Source: Vicinamibacterales bacterium
GTDB taxonomy: Bacteria; Acidobacteriota; Vicinamibacteria; Vicinamibacterales; Fen-181
DNA: 55,606 nt
Assembly (NCBI GenBank): GCA_036504215.1
Contig: DASXVO010000020.1
Coordinates: 1 to 55,606, forward strand
Reading direction: 5' to 3'
Under the pieces are notes generated by a model. The model saw only the letters and a list, made by a program, of their open reading frames with translations, made no database searches and was not told where the DNA came from. Shown piece after piece: positions 34,603-43,111 of this stretch. How positions within the stretch are numbered: the first letter of the stretch is position 1; each line of letters begins with the position of its first letter. The position numbers and the translations under genes are program-made.

Positions 34603-37098
34603 ATGGGCACCAGTTCTCGCGTCCTGTCGTTGGTGGCACTGGGCTGTGCGCTCGGAATCGCCGGCCCGGCCAGTTCACAGACGACCCGCTACGTTTCGAC
34701 GGCTGGTGCCGACAGCGGTGCATGCACCTCAACTCCGTGTCGAACCATCCAGTACGCGGTTGACCAGGCCACGCCGGGCGACCACGTCAAAGTCGCAGCC
34801 GATCTCTACACAGCCACCCACGAGGACGGCACACAGCGACAGGTCGTCAGCATCAAGAACGCCGTGACCATCACCGGTGGGTACACGACCACGAACTGGA
34901 CGACCCCGGACGCGGCCGCGAACCCCGTGATCCTCGACGGCAGCTTCATCTACACGATTGTCCCACTGGCTGGGTCGCTCCAGGCGGATGAGACCGTCAC
35001 GGGCGGCACCTCGGGAGCCACCGCCCAGGTCGGATATGCCTACACGTTGACGCCTGGGACGGGCACCTTCCAGCTCTCCGAAACGGTGACCGGCGGCACG
35101 TCAGGCGCCGTTGGGAACTACGTCGACGTCGTCGGCAACCGCGTCGCGATTGCGGTGACGTCCGGGTCGTTTCAGAACAACGAACTCATCACCGGCGCGA
35201 CCTCTGGTGCGACGGCGACGATCGTGAGCCAGCGGCTGCTGATGGTGGGGCGACTGGTCACGATCATGGGCGCCACGGTCACCGTCGATGGTCTTCAGCT
35301 CATCCACGGCAATTCGACGGAGAGCGGCACCTGTCCGTTCGGCTTCTCTGCTCCCTACGGCGGGTCGGGGGGCGGCATCTACATCGCGAACGCGACGGTG
35401 ATGCTGCACACCCTGCGGATCGAGAACAACATCGGCAGCAACGCCTACTCGCAGGGTTCCGGTGCGCTGATCCCCTGGAACGGCGAGCAGAACGGGGCCG
35501 GTGGAGGGCTGTTCGCCACGGCCAGCAATGTCACACTGACCGATTCCGTCCTTCGCGCCAACAACTCCAACACGCGTTTCTACGGCTCGGGCGACGCGAT
35601 CTACGTGCAGAACAGCGTCCTGGTTGCCCGCCACAATCAATTCCTCGACAACCTCGGCGGCGGAGAGAGCGGCTGGCAGGGCTACTACACGCCGGTCGGG
35701 ACCGTCTACACCGGCGGCACCGCGGCAACGTTGGTCGAGAACACCTTCTCGAGAAACGGAGGCGCCCCGCCCAACAACGGAGGCACGGTGATCGTCGTGT
35801 CGGGAACGGGGGCCGGACCGGTGGAGGTCACGGACAACCGATTCATCAACAACGTCGGGGCCGTGATCTCGTGGACCGGGACCGTGACGGTGAGGCGGAA
35901 TCTCATGACGGACAACCCGGGGGGCGGCATCGGCATTGGCAACAAGGGATACGGCCTCATCGAGAACAACCTGTTCCTGAACAACGGAAGCGACGGGGCG
36001 GACGGCACGGCGATCCACCACGGAAACTGGGCCACCGTGAACGACCCGCTGACGACGTTCAACCACAACACGATCGCCGGGTCCCGAGGGAACTCGGCGG
36101 TCTACGTGTGGTCGGGCACGGCCGATTTCCGTAACAACATTGTCGCCGGCAGCACGCTCGGCTTCGATGTCCGGAATCAGTACCTCAAGCGCCTGTCCCT
36201 GCGTCAGACGCTCTTCGACGGCAACGGGGCTGACATCAGCGGAAGCGTCACCGAGGACGTGGGCCACATCGATGGCCCGGCTGCCTTCGATGTGGACGGG
36301 TATCACCTCACCTCGACGTCGGCGGCCGTGGACGCCGGGTCGGACGTCGGTGTCATCGACGACATCGACGGAGCGGTGCCGAAACGGCCGCAGGGCCGCG
36401 CGCCGGATATCGGAGCCGACGAATCGCCGTTTTCGAGGCCGTACACCGGTGCGGCGTTCGGCTTGACCAAAACGGCATCGAAGCCACGGCTCCTCACCTG
36501 GTGGCCGGACAACGCGTCGGCCCCCTCGCACCGCATCGGTCAGGAGTTCCTCATCGCGCTGTCGAACCCGACGACCGCTCCGACGTCCGCGTCGTTCTCG
36601 ATGACCGACACGTTCCCGGCAGACCTCGTCTTCAGCGGCGAGAGCCACGCGTCCGGCATGTCGTTTGCCCGCGCCGGCAGCGACCTTTCGTGGCACGCCA
36701 CTACGAACCTGGCTCCCGGAGGCATTGCGTGGGCGAGCATCGTGGGCGAGGCGGGCCCGGAGGATGTCCGCAAGACGATTACCAACCAGGCGACCGCCGA
36801 CTTCACGCTCACGGACGGAACGGGGGGGACCCTGACGGCCTCGGCCGGCGCCACGCGCATTAAGGGGGCGCACCTCAACGAACTACGCCAGCGGATCGAT
36901 CAGCTACGGACGCGCGTTGGCTTGGGGACCCATCCCTGGACCGATGACACCCTGGTCCCGGGCGTCATCGTCATCAAGGTGGCGCATCTGACCGAGATGC
37001 GCGCTGCACTGGACGACGTCTACACCCATGAGGGCAGGCGGGCACCCGCCTACACGCCGCCGAGCCCGGTGGCTGGTGGCACGCCAATGTGCCGCTGA
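34603..37098 (+). CDS. Secreted right-handed parallel beta-helix protein with inserted ETVTGGTSGAT repeats
   Basis: Encodes 831 residues from the ATG at 34603 with AGGAG upstream. Signal peptide 1-25. From residue 28 the RYVSTAGADSG start is typical of pectate-lyase-like helices; the core runs to about 620 with many Asn-ladder turns (FRNNIVAGS). Between NPVILDG (about 107-113) and GRLVTIMGATVTVDG (about 216-230), which should be consecutive coils, sits an insertion of three imperfect repeats: ETVTGGTSGATAQV, ETVTGGTSGAVGNY, ELITGATSGATATI. Residues about 640-750 form a DUF11-like domain. The C-terminus holds the acidobacterial HxxELR module (AHLNELRQRID, AHLTEMRAALDD) but the third unit is missing. 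Exported, probably surface-bound; substrate unknown. Confidence 0.85.
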   Translation: MGTSSRVLSLVALGCALGIAGPASSQTTRYVSTAGADSGACTSTPCRTIQYAVDQATPGDHVKVAADLYTATHEDGTQRQVVSIKNAVTITGGYTTTNWTTPDAAANPVILDGSFIYTIVPLAGSLQADETVTGGTSGATAQVGYAYTLTPGTGTFQLSETVTGGTSGAVGNYVDVVGNRVAIAVTSGSFQNNELITGATSGATATIVSQRLLMVGRLVTIMGATVTVDGLQLIHGNSTESGTCPFGFSAPYGGSGGGIYIANATVMLHTLRIENNIGSNAYSQGSGALIPWNGEQNGAGGGLFATASNVTLTDSVLRANNSNTRFYGSGDAIYVQNSVLVARHNQFLDNLGGGESGWQGYYTPVGTVYTGGTAATLVENTFSRNGGAPPNNGGTVIVVSGTGAGPVEVTDNRFINNVGAVISWTGTVTVRRNLMTDNPGGGIGIGNKGYGLIENNLFLNNGSDGADGTAIHHGNWATVNDPLTTFNHNTIAGSRGNSAVYVWSGTADFRNNIVAGSTLGFDVRNQYLKRLSLRQTLFDGNGADISGSVTEDVGHIDGPAAFDVDGYHLTSTSAAVDAGSDVGVIDDIDGAVPKRPQGRAPDIGADESPFSRPYTGAAFGLTKTASKPRLLTWWPDNASAPSHRIGQEFLIALSNPTTAPTSASFSMTDTFPADLVFSGESHASGMSFARAGSDLSWHATTNLAPGGIAWASIVGEAGPEDVRKTITNQATADFTLTDGTGGTLTASAGATRIKGAHLNELRQRIDQLRTRVGLGTHPWTDDTLVPGVIVIKVAHLTEMRAALDDVYTHEGRRAPAYTPPSPVAGGTPMCR

Positions 37099-37490
37099 CG
37101 CCCGCGGGCATGACACCGGCGAGCCGGTCAATCCCCTGGGCGGGACCGTCGAGTGGATCTCGTCGCTGTCCGACACCGCGTCTGCGGCCGACGTGATGAC
37201 CCATACCGAGAACCCGGTGCTGCAAGCCGCGGCGAACGCGAAGGACGGCACGCCGTTCACCGCGGTCACGAGCGTGCCGGGCGTCGACAGCGGGACACTC
37301 GTGCCGAGCCAGGTGTCCCACCGGCAATTCGCGGAGGCGGGCGCCCGCACCTTCACGGACGGATCCCGCCACTCCGGCACGGTTATCGTCGGGGCCGGGT
37401 CCGGGCCGACGCTGATGGCCATCCACTCGGCGCGCGGCTCCACGCTCGGCGGCGCTTCGGTGACGATGGCCGGCACGTATCTCCTTGCAT
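37099..37490 (+). pseudogene. Unidentified coding remnant behind the beta-helix gene
   Basis: A frame different from the beta-helix gene shows strong GC-biased third positions from about 37100 to 37490: TGEPVNPLGGTVEWISSL, then MTHTENPVLQAAANAK and FAEAGARTFTDG. No start with a ribosome-binding site exists. It could be the tail of a lost gene or the frameshifted continuation of the beta-helix protein, whose C-terminal module ends abruptly at GGTPMCR. I do not recognise the family. From 37490 to 37760 nothing else is seen except a dispersed repeat. Confidence 0.45.
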
Positions 37491-37631
37491 CAGGTCGTCC
37501 AAGCGCCCCTCGGGCATGGCTGGAGCCATGTCCGACCGATGATCCATGGCCTCGGAAACCTGTTCCGACCGCGGCGGGGATTCCCTGGCCGTCGACCATC
37601 GGTAGGGAAAGGCCTGCCCGTCGGCCTGGGA

Positions 37632-37675
37632 CTGGACCCTCGGTGCGCTTCGTGCCTCTGTGGCCGGGTTCTCCG
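37632..37675 (-). repeat. Dispersed short repeat, copy B
   Basis: Read on the minus strand this has GGAGAACC, GGCCACAGAGGCACG, GCACCGAGG and GTCCAG, aligning with copy A at 34396-34440. Copies A and B thus flank the beta-helix gene in inverted orientation. Confidence 0.6.
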
Positions 37676-37760
37676 CGGGCTCTCGGGCTCGGGGGTCTCC
37701 GTGCAGACCGGTGATCGACGGGCGGCGCTGATATACTCCGGCCATCCGAGGAGAGCCGTG

Positions 37761-40700
37761 ATGTTCATGCGCCGAGTGGTTCTTGCTGTCGTGCTGATGG
37801 TTGCCGGGCTTCTCGCGTCCGTTCCCGCACAGGAACCGGCGCCAGTCAGCCCTTCCCTCTTCGATGCCATGAAGTGGCGGGCGATCGGCCCGCACCGGGC
37901 GAGCCGCACGGTGGCGGCCGCCGGTCATCGCGCACAGCCATTCACCTTCTACATGGGCGCCGTCAACGGCGGCGTGTGGAAGACCACTGATGCCGGGCGG
38001 ACGTGGAAGCCGATCTTCGACGACCAGCCGACCGGCTCGATCGGCGCGATCGCGGTCGCGCCATCCGATCCGAACATCGTCTACGTCGGCAGCGGCGAGG
38101 GGCTGCACCGCCCCGACCTCTCCACCGGCGACGGCATCTACAAGTCGATCGACGCCGGTCGGACGTGGACGCATCTCGGTCTGCGCGACGCGCAACAGAT
38201 TCCTCGCATCGACGTCGATCCCCGCAACCCCGACCGCCTGTTCGTCGCCGCGCTCGGCCATCCCTACGGGCCGAACGTGGAGCGCGGGATCTTCCGCTCC
38301 ACCGACGGCGGCCGGACGTTCGAGAAGGTGCTCTACAAGGACGAGAACACCGGCGGCAACGACGTGGACATCGACCTTGCCAATCCGGACGTCGTCTACG
38401 CGACGTTGTGGGAGGAGCGGCAGGGGCCCTGGGAGAATGCGGCCTGGGCGGGCATGAATGGCGGCATCTTCAAGTCCACCGACGGCGGCACCACGTGGCG
38501 ACCGTTGACCGAGGGCCTGCCGCCCGTCGTGCAGGCACACCTGGCCATCTCGTTGTCGAACCCGAAGCGTCTCTACGCGAGCGTAGCCGCTGGAGCCGCC
38601 CGCGGCAGCGTGACCGGCCGCGGCACCACCGGCATCTACCGCAGCGACGATGCGGGGGCCACATGGGTGAAGGCGACCGACGACGCGCGGCCCGCGGGTC
38701 GAATCGGCGGAGGCGATCTGCCGATGCCGCTTCCCGACCCGAAGAACCCGGACCGGATCGTCGTGGCGAGCACGGTGTCCTGGGAATCGATCGATGCAGG
38801 CAGGACCTGGGCCCCGTTCAAGGGCGCGCCTGGCGGCGAGGACTATCAGAACGGATGGATCAACCCCGACAATCCCGCCATCATGCTGCTCACCGTGGAC
38901 CAGGGAGCGGTCGTGACGCTGAACGGCGGGGATACCTGGAGTTCCTGGTACAACCAGCCCACGGCAGCGCTCTACCACGTCGTGGCGGACAATGCCTTCC
39001 CCTACCGCGTCTGCAGCGGCCAGCAGGAAAGCGGTTCGGTGTGCATCGCAAGCCGCGGCAACTACGGCGCAATCTCGGACCGCGACTGGCTGCCTGTCGG
39101 CGTGGACGAGTACGGCTACGTCGCCCCCGACCCGCTCGACCCCGACATCGTCTACGGCGGGAGAAGCGTGACCCGCTTCGATCGGAGGACCGGCCAGGTG
39201 TCGCCGGTCGGCCCGATGGCAGGCCGCGTCGGGCAGGCGGGCTTCCGCTCGGTGCGCACGATGCCGGTGGTCTTCTCTCAGGTGGACAAGCGCACGCTGT
39301 ACTTCGCGAACAACCATCTGTGGAAGACGGTCGATGGTGGCGCGCACTGGAAGCAGATCAGCGGAGACTTGACGCGCGCTACCTGGGAGACGCCAAAGAG
39401 CGTCGGCCAGTACAGCGACGATCCGACGGCGAAACCCCAGCAGCGAGGGGTGATCTACACCGTCGCGCCCTCCTACCAGGACATGGTGCACGTCTGGGTG
39501 GGAACCGACGACGGGCTGATCCACGCGACCGCGGATGCCGGGCTGACGTGGACGGACGTCACGCCTGCCGGACTCGGCGCCTGGGCCAAGGTGTCGCTCA
39601 TCGACGCCGGGCGCTTCAGCCCGCTCACGGCCTATGCGGCGGTCAACACGCTTCGGCTCGACGACCTGCGCCCGCACATCTACCGGACGCACGACGGTGG
39701 CAAGACGTGGACCGAGATCGTCGCGGGCATCCCGAACGGCGAGACGGTGAACGCGGTTCGGGAGGATCCCGTGCGCGAGGGGTTGCTGTTCGCGGGCACC
39801 GAGCGCGGCGTCTACGTATCGTTCGACGACGGGACGCACTGGCAGTCACTGCGTCTGAACATGCCGGTCACGTCGGTTCGCGATCTCGTCGTGAAAGACG
39901 ACGATCTCGCGGCAGCCACGCACGGTCGAGGATTCCTGATTCTCGACGACATCACGCCGTTGCGCCAGGTGGCCGCGACATCGGACCAGCAAGAGGCGAT
40001 CCTCTTCAAGCCGACGACGGCGTGGCGCGTCCGTTGGAACATGAGCCCCGACATGCCCTGGCCGCTGGAGGAACCGACCGGGCCGAATCCACCGGACGGC
40101 GCGATCATCGACTACTACCTGAAGTCGCCGGCGAACGGACCGGTCACGCTCGAGATTCGTGAGCGGGACGGCAAGCTGGTCCGAAGGTATGCCAGCGACG
40201 ACCCGATGCCGAAGCTGCCTGACGCGGCGGCTGCCGCGGTGCCCCTCTACTGGTATCGCCCGCCGCAGACACTGAGCGCGAGCGCCGGCATTCACCGGTT
40301 CCTGTGGGACGTCCACTATCAGCCGCTGCCGGCCGGCGGGGGCGGCGGTGGGCGGGGCGGCCTGCCCATCGGCGCGATCCCGCACGAAAGCGGCGCTGCG
40401 CCCTCCACCCCGTGGGTCTCGCCCGGGGCTTACACCGTGACGCTGACGGTCAACGGCAAATCCAGCACGCAGCCCATCACCGTCAAGCAGGATCCGCGGG
40501 TGAAGACGCCATCGCTGGTGATGCAGCAGGCCTACGCGCTGACGCGGTCGATGTACTTCCACGCCGTGGATGCACAGGTGGCGGCGATGGACCTCGCGGC
40601 GCTGCGGTCACAGGTCGCGGCGCTCGTGCCGAACGCCAAGGGAGCCACGGCCCAGGCGCTGGCGGCGTTCGAGACGGCGGCGGCGGCCCTCGAGGGGCAG

Positions 40701-40994
40701 CGGCCAGCCGCAGACAGCGGGGCTCGCGGCCCGGGCGGCGGCGCGACGCCGGGAGCTGCCCAGCTGCCGGCTCCGCCGCCCGACACGTTGTGGGCGCTTG
40801 GCGCGCTGCTGGCCGCTCGCATGAACTCCATGCAGGCGGCTGACGTGGCGCCAACGGCCGCGACGCTCGAGGCGGCAAAGGCGGCGGAAGGCGCGGCCAT
40901 GCGCGTGATGTCGCGGTGGAGCGCGCTACGCGCAGTGGATCTCTCCAGGTTGAATGCAGCGCTGAGGGCCGCCAAGCTCGCACCGTTGAAGTGA
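37761..40994 (+). CDS. Exported Vps10/sortilin-like BNR-repeat protein
   Basis: Encodes 1077 residues from the ATG at 37761 with GAGGAG before it. Signal peptide 1-24. Residues about 30-780 form beta-propeller-like repeats: at least nine Asp-boxes, e.g. KTTDAGRTW, KSIDAGRTW, RSTDGGRTF, KSTDGGTTW, KTVDGGAHW and RTHDGGKTW. This matches the Vps10/sortilin-type family often labelled glycosyl hydrolase in Acidobacteriota, but the sialidase catalytic Arg triad is not evident, so no enzymatic claim is made. After about residue 790 come a beta-sandwich part (YTVTLTVNGKSSTQPI) and a helical Ala-rich tail. It is probably periplasmic or surface-attached and binds proteins or glycans. Confidence 0.9.
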   Translation: MFMRRVVLAVVLMVAGLLASVPAQEPAPVSPSLFDAMKWRAIGPHRASRTVAAAGHRAQPFTFYMGAVNGGVWKTTDAGRTWKPIFDDQPTGSIGAIAVAPSDPNIVYVGSGEGLHRPDLSTGDGIYKSIDAGRTWTHLGLRDAQQIPRIDVDPRNPDRLFVAALGHPYGPNVERGIFRSTDGGRTFEKVLYKDENTGGNDVDIDLANPDVVYATLWEERQGPWENAAWAGMNGGIFKSTDGGTTWRPLTEGLPPVVQAHLAISLSNPKRLYASVAAGAARGSVTGRGTTGIYRSDDAGATWVKATDDARPAGRIGGGDLPMPLPDPKNPDRIVVASTVSWESIDAGRTWAPFKGAPGGEDYQNGWINPDNPAIMLLTVDQGAVVTLNGGDTWSSWYNQPTAALYHVVADNAFPYRVCSGQQESGSVCIASRGNYGAISDRDWLPVGVDEYGYVAPDPLDPDIVYGGRSVTRFDRRTGQVSPVGPMAGRVGQAGFRSVRTMPVVFSQVDKRTLYFANNHLWKTVDGGAHWKQISGDLTRATWETPKSVGQYSDDPTAKPQQRGVIYTVAPSYQDMVHVWVGTDDGLIHATADAGLTWTDVTPAGLGAWAKVSLIDAGRFSPLTAYAAVNTLRLDDLRPHIYRTHDGGKTWTEIVAGIPNGETVNAVREDPVREGLLFAGTERGVYVSFDDGTHWQSLRLNMPVTSVRDLVVKDDDLAAATHGRGFLILDDITPLRQVAATSDQQEAILFKPTTAWRVRWNMSPDMPWPLEEPTGPNPPDGAIIDYYLKSPANGPVTLEIRERDGKLVRRYASDDPMPKLPDAAAAAVPLYWYRPPQTLSASAGIHRFLWDVHYQPLPAGGGGGGRGGLPIGAIPHESGAAPSTPWVSPGAYTVTLTVNGKSSTQPITVKQDPRVKTPSLVMQQAYALTRSMYFHAVDAQVAAMDLAALRSQVAALVPNAKGATAQALAAFETAAAALEGQRPAADSGARGPGGGATPGAAQLPAPPPDTLWALGALLAARMNSMQAADVAPTAATLEAAKAAEGAAMRVMSRWSALRAVDLSRLNAALRAAKLAPLK

Positions 40995-41028
40995 ACAAGC
41001 CTGAGGCGGCGCGGACCACCCCCGCACG

Positions 41029-43011
41029 TCACCGTGCCGGGGTGATCCGCGCTACCCAGCCTCCGCCCGGCGCGAGGTGAATCCGCAGGCGATCGCCGGC
41101 GGCCACGCCGCGAGCCTCACGCGCATAGTCCACGCCGACCCGGTCTGCATTCGGACCGTCGCGGTAGATGTCCGCCTGCCATCCGCCGGCACCGAGGAAC
41201 GACAGGTCGACATCCAGGTCGCGCGGCTCCCAGCCGGTCAGCGCGCCGACGTACCAGTCCCGTCCCGTGCGGCGGGCGACGAGGATGTGCGACCCGACCG
41301 CTGCAGACAGCACCCGTGTCTCGTCCCAGACGACGGGGACGGCCGAGAGGAAGGCGAGGCTTTCCGGCTCGCGGCGGTAGTTGGACGGCGAATCGGCCAA
41401 CATCTGCAGTGGGCTCTCGAACACGACGTACATCGCGAGCTGCTGGCAGCGCGTGCCCTGGCTCATCGGGCGGTTGAAGATCGGCTTGAAGTCGGCCTTC
41501 GTCGCGTTCATCATCGCGCCCGGCGTGTAGTCCACCGGGCCGGCCAGCATCCGCATGAATGGGAAGGTCACGGCGTTGTCGGGTGAGGCGAGTTCGCTCC
41601 ACTTGCTCTGCTCGAGGCCGAGCACGCCCTCGCTGGTAAGCACGTTCGGGTACGTCCGGTAGAGGCCGGTCGGCTTGTACGCGCCGTGGAAGTCGACGAG
41701 CAACCGGCGTTTTGCGGCCTCGCGCGCCACCCGTTCGTAGAAGTTGACCATCCACTGGTCCTCGCGCTGCATGAAGTCCACCTTGATCCCCTTCACGCCC
41801 CACTTCTGGAACAGGTCCAGCGCCGGCTGCAGCTGATCGTCGAGAGTCTTCCAGACCACCCACATGATCAACCCGACGTTCCTGGCCTTTGCGTGCGCGG
41901 CAATGGCCTCCATGTCGATCGCCGGCACGACCGCCAGCAGGTCACCGAGCGGATACCAGCCCTCGTCGAGGATGATGTACTCGAGTTTCTGCTCGGCCGC
42001 GAAGTCGATGTAGTGCTTGTAGGTGTCGGTGTTGACGCCCGCGCGGAACGGCACGCCGAACACGTTGTTCGCGTTCCACCAGTCCCACGCGACCTTCCCC
42101 GGCCTGATCCAGCTCGTGTCGGCCACGCGGCTCTCCGACGCCAGGCGGTAGACGATGTCGCTCTCGAGCAGCGTCGCGTCCCGCTCGGCGACGACGAGCA
42201 CCCGCCAGGGGAATTCGCGCGCCCCGCGCGTGCGGGCCATGTAGGGCGCGCGCTCGAGGACTTTCTCCGTGCGGTCGCGTTCGAGCTGAACCTTCACCGG
42301 ATGATAGGGAAACTGTCCCTTGAGGCTGTTCGGCTCGGGTCCCGTCGTCAGGTCCATGCCCGGATAGTCCAGCAGGTCGGCTTCGGTGATCGCCACCTTC
42401 AGTCCGTCACCGACCTCGACGAGCGCGGGCAGCGAGGAGAATTTCTCGCCGACCTCGCTGATGCGGATCCGCTTGTAGGAGCGTTCCTGGTGGGAAATCA
42501 GGCTCGTCTCCTCCGGGAAGTAGAGGCGATGGTCGCCGGCGAAGCAGAACGTCGCCTCCTCACCGCGCACCTCGATCTCGCCGGGCAGCTTCGACACGAA
42601 CCGGTACGCGACCCCGTCGTCGTAGACGCGAACGACGAGAGAGAAGTCGCCGGCGAAGTCGACGCGGCGCTCGTTGAACCGGTCGCGGATCTCCGCGCGC
42701 TTGACCTGGACGACGGGCCGGAGCGTCTGGTCGATGGTGCGAGTGCTTGTCCCGACGACCGAGGGGTGCGAGCCGAGCACCCGGTTGCCGTCGAGTGTCA
42801 GCGTCAACCGGGACGGCCGGAGGACCTCGCGGCCGCGAACGGCAATCGCCCAGGTGAGCGCCTCGCCGGCCTCGACCGTCGCCACGATCGCTCCGTTCGG
42901 CGACGCGACCGTCAGCGGCCGTGCCGGTGGCGCCGCGCTGACGGCGGACACCGCCGCCATCATCGCCATCATCGAACACATCACCATCCGGCCCAGTGTG
43001 CGCACCGTCAT
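41029..43011 (-). CDS. Glycoside hydrolase family 97, retaining alpha-galactosidase-like
   Basis: Encodes 660 residues from the ATG at 43011 with GGAGGAA upstream. Signal peptide about 1-26; N-terminal beta-sandwich about 30-290; catalytic (beta/alpha)8 barrel about 300-560 with KVAWDWWN at 306-313, LDEGWYP at 348-354, KVDF with Asp412, and VDFHGAYKPTG at 439-449; C-terminal beta domain to the end. In the family the retaining branch (e.g. BtGH97b) uses an Asp nucleophile at the VDF position, whereas inverting SusB-type enzymes use Glu residues elsewhere. Asp412 therefore predicts retaining alpha-galactosidase-type chemistry; the substrate is inferred only. It lies 100 bp downstream of the DPP-IV gene, same strand. 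Confidence 0.93.
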   Translation of the reverse strand: MTVRTLGRMVMCSMMAMMAAVSAVSAAPPARPLTVASPNGAIVATVEAGEALTWAIAVRGREVLRPSRLTLTLDGNRVLGSHPSVVGTSTRTIDQTLRPVVQVKRAEIRDRFNERRVDFAGDFSLVVRVYDDGVAYRFVSKLPGEIEVRGEEATFCFAGDHRLYFPEETSLISHQERSYKRIRISEVGEKFSSLPALVEVGDGLKVAITEADLLDYPGMDLTTGPEPNSLKGQFPYHPVKVQLERDRTEKVLERAPYMARTRGAREFPWRVLVVAERDATLLESDIVYRLASESRVADTSWIRPGKVAWDWWNANNVFGVPFRAGVNTDTYKHYIDFAAEQKLEYIILDEGWYPLGDLLAVVPAIDMEAIAAHAKARNVGLIMWVVWKTLDDQLQPALDLFQKWGVKGIKVDFMQREDQWMVNFYERVAREAAKRRLLVDFHGAYKPTGLYRTYPNVLTSEGVLGLEQSKWSELASPDNAVTFPFMRMLAGPVDYTPGAMMNATKADFKPIFNRPMSQGTRCQQLAMYVVFESPLQMLADSPSNYRREPESLAFLSAVPVVWDETRVLSAAVGSHILVARRTGRDWYVGALTGWEPRDLDVDLSFLGAGGWQADIYRDGPNADRVGVDYAREARGVAAGDRLRIHLAPGGGWVARITPAR

Positions 43012-43070
43012 TGGCGTTCCTCCTCTGGAAGGCCCGATTCCATCCGGCTCGGGCGCCGGGCGAGTGAATC

Positions 43071-43106
43071 GCCCCTGCGCGCTCTGCGTGCCCTCGGTCG
43101 GGAACC
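43071..43106 (-). repeat. Dispersed short repeat, degenerate copy C
   Basis: The minus-strand sequence ACCGAGGGCACGCAGAGCGC followed by GCAGGGGC resembles copies A and B (GCACCGAGG, CAGAGGCAC order permuted). It lies in the 100-bp gap between the DPP-IV and GH97 genes. The likeness is by eye and weaker than A-B. Confidence 0.4.
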
Positions 43107-43111
43107 GTGTG

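Noticed and set aside
35101-36873. 590-codon minus-strand frame across the beta-helix gene
   Set aside because: Arg/Val/Asp-rich shadow; the plus frame has a signal peptide, helix repeats and the HxxELR module.
37383-39839. 818-codon minus-strand frame opposite the BNR protein
   Set aside because: Shadow of the BNR repeats; the plus frame has Asp-boxes and a good ribosome-binding site.
37761-40994. Calling the BNR protein a sialidase
   Set aside because: Asp-boxes alone are structural; the catalytic Arg triad and Tyr/Glu pair of sialidases are not seen.
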